A stretch of 64,000 nucleotides of DNA from Dyella flava (lineage in GTDB: Bacteria > Pseudomonadota > Gammaproteobacteria > Xanthomonadales > Rhodanobacteraceae): the NCBI RefSeq assembly GCF_016904955.1, contig NZ_JADIKE010000029.1:62001-126000 (forward strand), in the 5' to 3' direction. A program made the translations under genes and the position numbers. Below are positions 7,502-15,972 of the stretch, in pieces. Each line of letters opens with the position of its first letter. Position 1 is the stretch's first letter. The notes below the pieces were generated by a model. The model did no database searches. It was not told the origin of the DNA and worked only from the letters and a program-made list of their open reading frames with translations.

Positions 7502-9744
7502 AAACCCATGCCCGCGCCGCCGGCGACGCATCGTTCGGAAGCATCAATCTGTTCGCCGTGCTCGACATGCTGTGGCGATCTCGTGCCCTGGTCGTCAAAA
7601 CCGTGGGCTCAATCTTCGCCCTGGGTGTCCTCTATGCCTGGCTCGCGACGCCGATCTACGAGTCGAGCCTGCTGGTGCAAATTGAAGACAACAGCGACAG
7701 CGCCAGTACGCAACTGCTGGGAGACCTGAGCAGCTTCCTCGGCGCGAAGTCCAGCGATCAGGCGGAAATGCAAATTCTCGGTTCGCGCGACGTACTCGGC
7801 AGCGCTGTGGACAGGACTCGCTACTACATCCAGGCTGAGCCGGCGCGCTTCCCGCTGATCGGTCGATGGATCGCCGACGGTAGCCGTTCGCTTTCCCAAC
7901 CGGGCCTGCTTGGCTACGGCGGTTATGCATGGGGCAACGAATCGATCGACGTGGCGCGATTCGACATGCCCGACGTTTTCTACGACGACACGTTCACCCT
8001 GATTACGTTGGGTGGCGGACGCTACAGCCTCCGGTCGCCACATATGCCGAAGGCATACATCGGACAGATCGGCGATACAGCGCAGATCCAGACCGACGCC
8101 GGTGACGTCGTGCTCAACGTCAAGGCAATCAACGCCAACCCGGGCACGCGCTTCAGGCTGTACCGCCATTCGCGCCAGCTGACGATATCCGAGCTGCAGC
8201 AACGCATCACGATTGTCGACAAGGCAAAGGATGCCGGCGTTATCTCGGTAGCGCTGCAAAGTAGCCGCCCACAACAGGTGACCGCGCTGGTCAAGGCCGT
8301 CGGCGACGCCTATGTCCTGCAGAACAGCGAGCAAAAGTCGCTGCAGGCAGAAAAGTCGCTGACCTTCCTCGAGCAGCAGCTCCCCGGCATGAAGCAGGAC
8401 CTGCGCCACGCCGAAAATGCCTTGCTGGCTTACCGCAACAGCCACGGCGTCATCGACCTGAGCGAAGAAGCCAAGCTCCAGTTGGGCGAGGTGGTCGACC
8501 GTCAGACGCGGGTCAGTCTGTTGCAGCAAGAGCGCCAGGCCAAGCAGCTGCAGTTCATGCCCGCCCATCCGGACATGCTCGCCATCGACGCACAGATCGC
8601 GTTGTTGAAGCAGCAGATCCAGGGCATTGATGCGCAGCTCAAGCACCTGCCCAATACCGAGCAGGACGTCGTACGGCTGACGCGCGAAGTAAAGGTCAAC
8701 AACGATCTGTATGTCGCCATGCTCAACAGCGTGCAACAGTTGCGGCTGTTGCGCGCCGGCAAGGTTGGCAACGTGCGCATCGTCGACCATGCCGAGGTTC
8801 CGGAGCAGCCGGTCAAGCCACGTCGCGCCTTGGTCATCGGCGGATCACTGTTGCTGGGCCTGCTTGCCGGCATAGGTGCGGCCCTGATGCGCGACCTGTG
8901 GCGCGGCTCGGTGACCGATCCGCAAGAGATCGAACACGCGCTGGGTGCCGTCGTGCTGGCCACGATCCCGCTGAGCAAGGGCCAACTTCGCCGCGAGCGG
9001 CTACGCCTGCGCGCTGGCGCAGTCAATCGTTTGCCGGTGGCGATAAGTCAACCGAAGGAACCGGCGGTCGAGGGCATGCGCAGCCTGAGCGTCGCCGTGC
9101 AGTTGCTTGGCCTGGATGCCCGCAACAACATCGTCTTGATCACCAGCCCAACGCAAGGCGTCGGCAAATCCTTCATCACAGCCAATCTTGGCGTGTTGCT
9201 GGCCAAAGCAGGCAAGCGTGTGCTGCTGGTCGATGCCGACCTGCGCAAAGGCGTCTTGCATCGCAGCTTTCAGCTCGACGAGGGGCCCGGTCTATCCAGC
9301 GTATTGCGTGCAGAAGTGACGTTCGCCGACGCGGTGCAACCGACCAGCCAGCCCGGGTTATCCGTGCTTACCAGCGGCGCCAGGCGCGCCAACTCAACCG
9401 AGTTGTTGCAGACCGCCGCGCTGGACAAGTGCCTGGCCGATGCCGCCGCGAACTACGACATCGTGTTGCTCGACTCGGCCCCGGTGCTGCCGGTGGCGGA
9501 CACGTTATGGCTGGCCCAGTCGGCTGGCACGGTCTATGTGGCCGCGCGTTACGGCCTCACCAGTGAAGGTGAATTGATCGCGACCCGCGCCCGTCTGGCG
9601 CGCGCCGGCGTCGACATTCAAGGTGTCGTGCTCAACGGCGTCCAGGCCAGCTTGCAAGGCGCGCGCTATGGCCAATACGGCTATGGAACTTATGGCGACG
9701 ATCTCGCCGGCAACGACATGGAAGGCAACGGTGCGCCCACATGA
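7498..9744 (+). CDS. Polysaccharide copolymerase with fused bacterial tyrosine kinase (Wzc family)
   Basis: 748 residues. The N-terminal Wzz domain has a first membrane segment at ~40-60, a long periplasmic coiled-coil part (~65-430) and a second membrane segment near 440-460 (ALVIGGSLLLGLLAGIGAAL). The cytoplasmic BY-kinase follows: Walker A TSPTQGVGKSF (~545), Walker A' VLLVDADLRKG (~577) and Walker B IVLLDSAP (~660). The C-terminal tail has a tyrosine cluster (ARYGQYGYGTYGDD) suited to trans-autophosphorylation. It would set chain length and couple polymerisation to the Wza-like channel, with phosphorylation reversed by the adjacent phosphatase. It overlaps both neighbours by 4 bp. Confidence 0.94.
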   Translation: MKTHARAAGDASFGSINLFAVLDMLWRSRALVVKTVGSIFALGVLYAWLATPIYESSLLVQIEDNSDSASTQLLGDLSSFLGAKSSDQAEMQILGSRDVLGSAVDRTRYYIQAEPARFPLIGRWIADGSRSLSQPGLLGYGGYAWGNESIDVARFDMPDVFYDDTFTLITLGGGRYSLRSPHMPKAYIGQIGDTAQIQTDAGDVVLNVKAINANPGTRFRLYRHSRQLTISELQQRITIVDKAKDAGVISVALQSSRPQQVTALVKAVGDAYVLQNSEQKSLQAEKSLTFLEQQLPGMKQDLRHAENALLAYRNSHGVIDLSEEAKLQLGEVVDRQTRVSLLQQERQAKQLQFMPAHPDMLAIDAQIALLKQQIQGIDAQLKHLPNTEQDVVRLTREVKVNNDLYVAMLNSVQQLRLLRAGKVGNVRIVDHAEVPEQPVKPRRALVIGGSLLLGLLAGIGAALMRDLWRGSVTDPQEIEHALGAVVLATIPLSKGQLRRERLRLRAGAVNRLPVAISQPKEPAVEGMRSLSVAVQLLGLDARNNIVLITSPTQGVGKSFITANLGVLLAKAGKRVLLVDADLRKGVLHRSFQLDEGPGLSSVLRAEVTFADAVQPTSQPGLSVLTSGARRANSTELLQTAALDKCLADAAANYDIVLLDSAPVLPVADTLWLAQSAGTVYVAARYGLTSEGELIATRARLARAGVDIQGVVLNGVQASLQGARYGQYGYGTYGDDLAGNDMEGNGAPT

Positions 9745-10169
9745 GAATCGAACTCGATCAATCACCGGCGACCTCGCCACGCCGCGTCATTACCTTCGGA
9801 ACGTTCGATGTGCTGCACTTTGGCCATCTGCGACTGCTGAAGCGGGCGAGCGAGTTCGGTGACAGCTTGATCGTCGGCATTTCCACCGACGCGCTCAATT
9901 ACAGCAAAAAGCAGCGCTACCCGATCTATAAAGAAAAGGATCGCGCGGCACTCGTCGCCAGCATGCGCTACGTAGATGAAGTGTTCATGGAGGAATCGCT
10001 GGACCTGAAGCGCGACTACATCGTGCAGCACAAGGCCGACGTGCTGGTCATGGGCGACGATTGGAAAGGCCGCTTCGACTTCTGCAAGGACCTGTGCGAA
10101 GTGGTCTATCTGAAGCGCACGCCTTCGATCTCCACCACCGAGATCATCGAAGTCATTCGCCAGGGATAA
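9741..10169 (+). CDS. Glycerol-3-phosphate cytidylyltransferase-like enzyme (TagD family)
   Basis: 142 residues, close to Bacillus TagD. Nucleotidyltransferase motifs are clear: FGTFDVLHFGHLRLLKRA with the HxGH signature near residues 27-30, and RTPSISTTEII near the C-terminus (RTxGISTT in the family). The family makes CDP-glycerol from CTP and sn-glycerol 3-phosphate, the donor for teichoic acids. Overlaps the kinase gene by 4 bp. The TagF-like protein two genes downstream is the natural consumer of CDP-glycerol, which strengthens the assignment over other cytidylyltransferases such as ethanolamine-phosphate or ribitol-phosphate enzymes. A TagD in an exopolysaccharide operon of this type is unusual. 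Confidence 0.88.
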   Translation: MRIELDQSPATSPRRVITFGTFDVLHFGHLRLLKRASEFGDSLIVGISTDALNYSKKQRYPIYKEKDRAALVASMRYVDEVFMEESLDLKRDYIVQHKADVLVMGDDWKGRFDFCKDLCEVVYLKRTPSISTTEIIEVIRQG

Positions 10170-10172
10170 GGC

Positions 10173-11426
10173 ATGGCGACGGGCAAGCAACACGGCAGAT
10201 CCGGCGGCCAGGCAGTGTTAGGTGCCTTCGACCAGGCCAGCCTTGCGGCAGCGAATTTCCTCCTGGGCGTGCTGGTGGCGCGCCTGGGTGGCGTGACAGC
10301 GCTTGGCGCTTTCGCGTTTGCCTATGCGTTGATCGTACTGGTGAACATGATTCACGCTGCGGTCGTTGCGGAGGTCTACAGCGTAGAAGCAAGTGTGCCG
10401 GAGGGCGTTCGCCGCTACGGCGCAACGCCGCTGCTTCTGGTCACGCTGGCGCTGAGCATGGGCTGTATCGGTTTGATCGGTCTGGCTGGCGTCTGGTCGG
10501 ACGAGCTTCGCGCGGCCACCTGGCATCCGTCGTTCGTGCTCGCCACGCTGCTGAGCACCGGCTACTGGTCGGTGAAGCCTTTTTATTACCGGCAGATGCG
10601 TCCGTTCGTTGTATTCGGTGCCACCGGCGTTTACGCAGTAGTACTGCTTGGTAGCGCATGGATGGGGTATCACTGGCAAGGCGCCGCATGGCAACCGCTG
10701 TGGTCCGTAGCGATGGGTGCGGCGGCGGCTTCCTTGCCCCTGTGGTTTGCGGTAAGGCAACCCGATCCGGTATGCGTTGAACACTTCAAGCGCTACCTGC
10801 ACGCAACCGGGAAGTACTCTGCCTGGGCGCTGCCGGCGGCGCTTTTGATCTGGGTCAACAGCAACGGCTATCTGTTCGTGATGCCACTGTACGGAGACGC
10901 CGTGCAGACCGGCGGTCTGCGCGCCGTGCTGAACCTCGTTGCGCCGATCAACACCTTGTTGGTCGGCGCCTGCACGGCCGTTCTGCCGATACTGGCCAAC
11001 CTCCATCGCAGCGGTAATACACAAACGTATGCGCGGACCGTCCATCGGGTGGCGACGGCGCTGTTCGTGATCACCCTGCTTGGCGGGTTGCTGGTCGCTC
11101 CCTTTAGCCATTGGCTGATCGTGCTGATTTACGGAAAGGACTACGGTGACTTTGCCGACGTATTGCGCGTCGCTGCGTGGCTGCCGGCACTGTGGGTGGT
11201 GGCGTCCGTTTATCGTTCCGCGATTCGCGCGCAGGCCAATACGCGCGACCTCTTCAAAGTCTATGCGCTGGCCCTGATTCCAGTCGGTCTGATCTTGATG
11301 GCCGTGCTCGGCCGTTACGGCGCCGCCGCCGCGGTGAAAGGCATGCTGGCTACGCAGCTGCTCGTGGTGATCGGCTTTATCCATTACTTCCGGCGCCGGA
11401 TGCCCGCGCATGGGACAAGCGTATGA
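10173..11426 (+). CDS. Polysaccharide repeat-unit flippase (Wzx-like, MOP superfamily)
   Basis: 417 residues with about 12 hydrophobic segments through the whole length and no soluble domain. The N-terminus (AVLGAFDQASLAAANFLLGV, then LVARLGGVTALGAFAF) resembles the first helices of Wzx/RfbX-type flippases. It would move undecaprenyl-linked repeat units across the inner membrane. It starts 3 bp after the cytidylyltransferase stop, and its TGA overlaps the next ATG. Placement between precursor synthesis and assembly genes supports the role; sequence signatures in this superfamily are weak, so the substrate is unknown. Confidence 0.82.
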   Translation: MATGKQHGRSGGQAVLGAFDQASLAAANFLLGVLVARLGGVTALGAFAFAYALIVLVNMIHAAVVAEVYSVEASVPEGVRRYGATPLLLVTLALSMGCIGLIGLAGVWSDELRAATWHPSFVLATLLSTGYWSVKPFYYRQMRPFVVFGATGVYAVVLLGSAWMGYHWQGAAWQPLWSVAMGAAAASLPLWFAVRQPDPVCVEHFKRYLHATGKYSAWALPAALLIWVNSNGYLFVMPLYGDAVQTGGLRAVLNLVAPINTLLVGACTAVLPILANLHRSGNTQTYARTVHRVATALFVITLLGGLLVAPFSHWLIVLIYGKDYGDFADVLRVAAWLPALWVVASVYRSAIRAQANTRDLFKVYALALIPVGLILMAVLGRYGAAAAVKGMLATQLLVVIGFIHYFRRRMPAHGTSV

Positions 11427-13810
11427 AGACATTTACCTTTGCAAAAGCCAACACGGCCAAGCTGATTCGTTTGCCACTGTATGTCCTGGCTGGATTGCTC
11501 GCCTTGGTGTTTCCGCGTAATCGGCAACTATGGGTGTTTGGCCGCAAGACCGGTGTGGGCGAGGGTCCGCTGCGCCTCCTGCGCGTGGCTGCCAAGGAAT
11601 ACCCGCAATTGCGCCTGGTCTGGATTGCTCAGGAAAAGTCGCACTATGACGAGGCCCGGCAGCTTGGTCTTGAGGTCTACCAGAAATCCTCCTGGCGCGC
11701 CCATTGGTTGACGCTGCGTGCCGGCGTCGGCGTGGTGACACATGGCTTCGGTGACCTGTGCCGTCCGTTTGTACCCGGCATGTACCTGGTGCAGCTGTGG
11801 CACGGCTCGCCGTTGAAGCGCATTCATCTGGATGCACCCAATGCTCAGCGGACCGGTGCCAGCGGTCGTAAAGGCCAGATCGGCGCGTGGTTGGTGGCGC
11901 AGATGTTCAAGGCATCGGCGGCGTTGATCCGTTGCATTCCCGCAACCGCGCAAATCGTCAGGTCACGCTTCAAAAGCGCATGGGGCTGGCGTGATTTCGG
12001 GCGCATCCGCCTTACCGGCGATCCGCGCTGCGACGTTCTTCTGGAGGGCGACCCCGTCTCGCGCAGGGCGGAAGCGATACAACGGCTTGCCGATATCTGG
12101 GACACGCCTGCCCTGCCGGCGAAACTGGTGCTGTTCGCGCCCACCTGGCGGGATGGCGAGGCCGACCCTACCTTGCCGCATGCCGAAGTGCTGCACGCAT
12201 TGAATGAGCTGCTTGCCAGGCACAACGCCTGGTTGGTGGTGCGATCGCATCCATGGGGTGTGGCGCAGGAAGATATCGGCAGCATGGAGCGTGGACGCAT
12301 ACGCTTCCTCAGCGCGTCCATGTTGCACGACGTCAATCGCGTACTGAATGCCTTCGATGTGCTGATTACCGATTACTCCGCCATCGCGATGGATTACAGC
12401 CTGCTGCAACGGCCGATCGTCTTCTTCGCACCTGATCTGGAGGCTTATCAGCGCAGCCGCGGCCTGTACGAAACCTATGACGAATTCACCGGCGGCGAAT
12501 GGTTCGCGGATTGGCATGGCGTGGCTACCAAGCTGGCATCGATCCTCGGTGACGAAAAGTCCGCGACCCAGACCGCCGAAAACACGGGCATTCGTCTGGC
12601 CCGGCGCTATCACAACCATGTCGATGCGAACAGCGCGCATCGCCTGTTGCAGGAAATCGCTTCGGACCTGGAACTGCCCCAACCCGGCCAGGATGCGCCA
12701 CTGGACATCCTGCACGTTACCGGCTGCCTTGGTGGTGTGGAAACCTACCTGCAGTTGCTGGCTTCGCACAATGATGCGAAGAAGCTCAAATTATCGTTTG
12801 TATTGCCGCAGTCTTGCGCATTGGAGACGTACGCCATCGCGCAAGGAGCGCCGGTCAACATAGTGCCAATGCGGCGATCGATTGCACCGTGGTCGGACTT
12901 CAAGGCCGCCCTGGCATTGCGCCGCATCGTTCGTCACAGCGCGCCCGACATCGTGCACCTGCATAGCTCCAAGGCGGGATTGGTCGGCCGCCTCGCCTGC
13001 CTTGGACTCGGGGGCAAGCTCGTCTACACGCCGCACGCTTATTTCTTTCTTGCCAAAAAGGGCTTGCCACGCTGCTTGTTCATGGTGGCCGAGCGCTTGC
13101 TCGACCGGATGGCGCGCAGCACTACACTAGGCACTTCACCGTCAGAGGCGCAGCGCGCCATGGGCGACGTGGGATGTCCGCCCGCTCGGGTCGAGTACAT
13201 CCTCAACACAGTCGATCTGGAACGGTTGATCGAACGACGCAAAGGATGTAGCGGCAACCACGTGGTGCTGGTGGCGCGCGTGAGCCCGCAGAAAAACATC
13301 CCCATGTATCTGGACGTGGTGCGCCGCCTGCGCGATGCATCAAACGTACCGTGCTATCTGATCGGCGTCGGCCATTATGAAGACGACCGGCAGCAACTCC
13401 AGCGCATGATGCGCGAGGCGCGACTGACCGAAGACGACCTGCATGTCATCGAATGGCTGCCGCGGTCCGAGGTGGTCGAGTTGCTTGCCACGGCGGGGGT
13501 CGCGGTACTCACCTCGCACTATGAGAGCTTCGGCTACGTGCTCGCCGAAGCCAACGGCCTGGGTGTGCCGGTGGTCGGCACCGACGTCGACGGTATCCGC
13601 GACATCATTCGCCATGGTCAGAACGGTTACCTGGTACCGGCTAACGACGCCGCCGCCATGGCGCTGCGCATCGAAACCTTGCTGAAGTGGCGTGAAGGCC
13701 GTGAGGCCATGTGTGTGGCGGCATGCGACGAGGCGGCCAGGCGCTTCGACATACGTCAGGCCATGCCTCAATTCGAATCGTTCTACCTGAGGCAGGCGCG
13801 TGGACATTGA
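11423..13810 (+). CDS. CDP-glycerol glycerophosphotransferase (TagF-like) fused to a GT4 glycosyltransferase
   Basis: 795 residues from the ATG at 11423, which overlaps the flippase stop; in-frame ATGs further upstream lie inside the flippase gene. Residues ~1-400 match the glycerophosphotransferase fold of teichoic-acid enzymes: an N-terminal hydrophobic segment, VQLWHGSPLKRI, FAPTWRDGE, VVRSHPW and LITDYSAIAMDYSLLQRPIV. The WHG/RSHP/TDYSA elements are the donor-binding and catalytic motifs. Residues ~420-795 form a GT-B glycosyltransferase family 4 domain: HVTGCLGGVETYLQLL, VYTPHAYFF, LVARVSPQKN and the EX7E motif ESFGYVLAE, then GLGVPVVGTDVDGI. The protein could alternate glycerol-phosphate and sugar additions. 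Bifunctional TagF-GT polymerases are known from some Gram-negative group-2-type capsules, but here the gene sits in a Wzx/Wzy-type operon. Confidence 0.87.
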   Translation: MKTFTFAKANTAKLIRLPLYVLAGLLALVFPRNRQLWVFGRKTGVGEGPLRLLRVAAKEYPQLRLVWIAQEKSHYDEARQLGLEVYQKSSWRAHWLTLRAGVGVVTHGFGDLCRPFVPGMYLVQLWHGSPLKRIHLDAPNAQRTGASGRKGQIGAWLVAQMFKASAALIRCIPATAQIVRSRFKSAWGWRDFGRIRLTGDPRCDVLLEGDPVSRRAEAIQRLADIWDTPALPAKLVLFAPTWRDGEADPTLPHAEVLHALNELLARHNAWLVVRSHPWGVAQEDIGSMERGRIRFLSASMLHDVNRVLNAFDVLITDYSAIAMDYSLLQRPIVFFAPDLEAYQRSRGLYETYDEFTGGEWFADWHGVATKLASILGDEKSATQTAENTGIRLARRYHNHVDANSAHRLLQEIASDLELPQPGQDAPLDILHVTGCLGGVETYLQLLASHNDAKKLKLSFVLPQSCALETYAIAQGAPVNIVPMRRSIAPWSDFKAALALRRIVRHSAPDIVHLHSSKAGLVGRLACLGLGGKLVYTPHAYFFLAKKGLPRCLFMVAERLLDRMARSTTLGTSPSEAQRAMGDVGCPPARVEYILNTVDLERLIERRKGCSGNHVVLVARVSPQKNIPMYLDVVRRLRDASNVPCYLIGVGHYEDDRQQLQRMMREARLTEDDLHVIEWLPRSEVVELLATAGVAVLTSHYESFGYVLAEANGLGVPVVGTDVDGIRDIIRHGQNGYLVPANDAAAMALRIETLLKWREGREAMCVAACDEAARRFDIRQAMPQFESFYLRQARGH

Positions 13811-14906
13811 AGGCCGCAATGCTTTGGCGACGCGTATCGTGTTGCTGTGCCTCTGCTTCCTGCTGTCGGCAGCGGTGGCGGGCTTGATGCCGATTCCATT
13901 GCTGTATGTGGACGGCATCACCATTCTTCAGACAAGGCCGAACTTGGCCGTGTTCGGCAGCTCCTACGAGGCCTCGGCTTATCTGTTTGCGCCGCTGTTC
14001 GATCTGTTTCGCGACGTCGGGGTAAGGCTCGATGCTTATGGCCGCGTATTCGATGACAACCAATTTATCGTCAATGTGAGTTTCGGCGCCTTGTTCTTTG
14101 CCGGCATCGCATTACAGGTGTTCGGCTGGCGCCTGCGGGCGGACTATTCAAACACGCTCCGCTTCGCGTTCTTCACGATTGTCCTTTCGCCGTTCTTTTT
14201 TTGCATATCCAAGGAACTGCTGCCGGCATGGCTGGCCGTGGCCGTGTTGATGTTGCACCGGTCCGGCACGCTTGGCCGTCGCGGCATGTTTATCGCCTAC
14301 GTCGCATTGATGGCGCTATGCGGACTCTACTTCCGCGTCTATTACCTGCTGTTCGCCGCATTGTTGCCGCTGCACTGGATGTTGGATAGGCGTCGCAAGC
14401 TGCTGGCGCTCGTGTACCTGCTTGGCGCGGTCGTCGTTGCCGTGGCTCATAACAAGCTGCCGCTCGACCTGATCATCAAAGGCCGGGCTGACTATCTGGG
14501 TGACGTATCCAATAGCCGTATCCAGTATCTGCTTCCGGATGACAGCGGCATCGGTTTTATCGGTAACCGCTTCATTACCCTGTTGCAGTTGCTGTTTCCT
14601 GTGACCCTGCTATCCGTCGGCCTGTCGTATCTGCCTTATGTGATCCTGCAATGCCTGCTGACCCGGTTGATGTTCAAGCGGCTGATGGATCCGCAGCGCG
14701 GCTTGCGCACGCTGGCTGCCCATGCCTTGTTGACTTTTACGATCGTGGGGGCGTTGTTCGAGCCTGATTTCGGTTCGTATTTCAGGCACAAAGTCAGCGT
14801 ATTGCCGTTTCTGTTGTTGATCGTGGCCGAGTTTGAATGGATGGATCGCTGCCCGCTGGCAAGGGGTCGGCTGAAACGGCATCGAGGGATAGCCCATGCG
14901 GAATGA
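13800..14906 (+). CDS. Multi-pass membrane protein, probable polysaccharide polymerase (Wzy-like)
   Basis: 368 residues starting at GTG 13800, overlapping the fusion gene by 11 bp; an in-frame ATG is not available early enough to keep the first helix. About ten hydrophobic segments are spread along the protein, with a polar loop near residues 220-250 (RADYLGDVSNSRIQYLLPDD). It has the hydropathy of Wzy/EpsG-type polymerases and is the only such candidate in the operon, so I infer that it polymerises repeat units in the periplasm. No catalytic motif can be named because Wzy proteins diverge quickly. It could instead be an accessory membrane protein. Confidence 0.65.
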   Translation: MDIEGRNALATRIVLLCLCFLLSAAVAGLMPIPLLYVDGITILQTRPNLAVFGSSYEASAYLFAPLFDLFRDVGVRLDAYGRVFDDNQFIVNVSFGALFFAGIALQVFGWRLRADYSNTLRFAFFTIVLSPFFFCISKELLPAWLAVAVLMLHRSGTLGRRGMFIAYVALMALCGLYFRVYYLLFAALLPLHWMLDRRRKLLALVYLLGAVVVAVAHNKLPLDLIIKGRADYLGDVSNSRIQYLLPDDSGIGFIGNRFITLLQLLFPVTLLSVGLSYLPYVILQCLLTRLMFKRLMDPQRGLRTLAAHALLTFTIVGALFEPDFGSYFRHKVSVLPFLLLIVAEFEWMDRCPLARGRLKRHRGIAHAE

Positions 14907-15972
14907 CCCCGGCAGCGCACCGGCCCGTTCCGGCCCATTCCAGTCCATTCAGGTTCTGCGCGGCGTCGCGGCACTGATGGTCGTGGTCTATCACTGGCAC
15001 GATGTCGAGCAGGCTTTCGGCAAGGGGCCCGCGATACTGGATGGTCTGGTCCGTTTCGGTTACGCCGGCGTGGACATCTTCTTCGTCATCTCCGGTTTTG
15101 TCATGGCGATCATCGCGAAGGGGCAGTTTGCATCGCCGCACCATGCAGGTCGGTTTCTGCTTGATCGCGGCCTACGCGTTCTGCCGCCGTACTGGATCTA
15201 CACCAGCATGGTGGTCGCGCTGTCGATCCTGGCGACGGGCGTATTGAATGCCGACAGTGCCGGCAAAAGCATCCTCGCTTCCTTTGTGCTCTGGCCGCAA
15301 GCGGGCTTTCCCTTGCTACCGGTGGGATGGACGCTCACTTACGAAGCCTACTTCTATCTGGTTGTCGCGATAGCGATCGCCACGGTGCGGGAGCAGCGCT
15401 TTACGGTTTTTCTGTGTGGATGGGCGGCGTTGATCAGTCTGGCACCGCTCCTGCGGCCAGACACGCCGTGGCAGGAAGTGATAGCCAGTCCCATGGGTTG
15501 GGAATTCATCGCCGGCGCGTTGATCGGCATCCATTGGCAACGGTTTCCCGCACGCCTGGCAAGCCCGATGTTCTGGTTGGGCACCCTGGGCTTCTTGCTG
15601 GCCGCGATGCTATTGAACACGCTCGGTATTTACACGCACCCGCCCTGGCTACGCACGGTGGTGTTTGGCTCGTGCAGCGCGCTGATCGTGCTGGGTCTGG
15701 TCGTTGGCGAAGCGGCGTGCCCGCGTCCAGCGTATCGAGTGCTGCGAAGGGTCGGCGACGCGTCGTACTCGATTTATCTGTCCCACCTGTTCGTGATCAA
15801 GCTGGTCGCGCACCTATGGGTTCGAACCGGCATGAATCAAACACCCTGGACGCATCTTGTCTTTGCCCTCCTGGCCTTGGCGGCGAGTGCGGTGGTGGGT
15901 GTGGTTTCGTACCGCTGGCTGGAACGTCCCTGTCTGCGGCTGGGCAAACGATGGCTGCAAGGGCTCCGGTAA
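14896..15972 (+). CDS. Acyltransferase 3 family protein (OafA/ExoZ-like)
   Basis: 358 residues, the usual size, with ten hydrophobic segments. The N-terminal motif IQVLRGVAALMVVVYHW carries the catalytic-type Arg and His, and DIFFVISGFVMAI is the second family signature. Such proteins O-acetylate (or otherwise acylate) surface polysaccharides using a cytoplasmic acyl donor. It overlaps the preceding gene by 11 bp and the next by 1 bp. The expected role is acyl decoration of the exopolysaccharide, comparable with GumF/GumG in xanthan; the acyl group and acceptor are unknown. Confidence 0.9.
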   Translation: MRNDPGSAPARSGPFQSIQVLRGVAALMVVVYHWHDVEQAFGKGPAILDGLVRFGYAGVDIFFVISGFVMAIIAKGQFASPHHAGRFLLDRGLRVLPPYWIYTSMVVALSILATGVLNADSAGKSILASFVLWPQAGFPLLPVGWTLTYEAYFYLVVAIAIATVREQRFTVFLCGWAALISLAPLLRPDTPWQEVIASPMGWEFIAGALIGIHWQRFPARLASPMFWLGTLGFLLAAMLLNTLGIYTHPPWLRTVVFGSCSALIVLGLVVGEAACPRPAYRVLRRVGDASYSIYLSHLFVIKLVAHLWVRTGMNQTPWTHLVFALLALAASAVVGVVSYRWLERPCLRLGKRWLQGLR

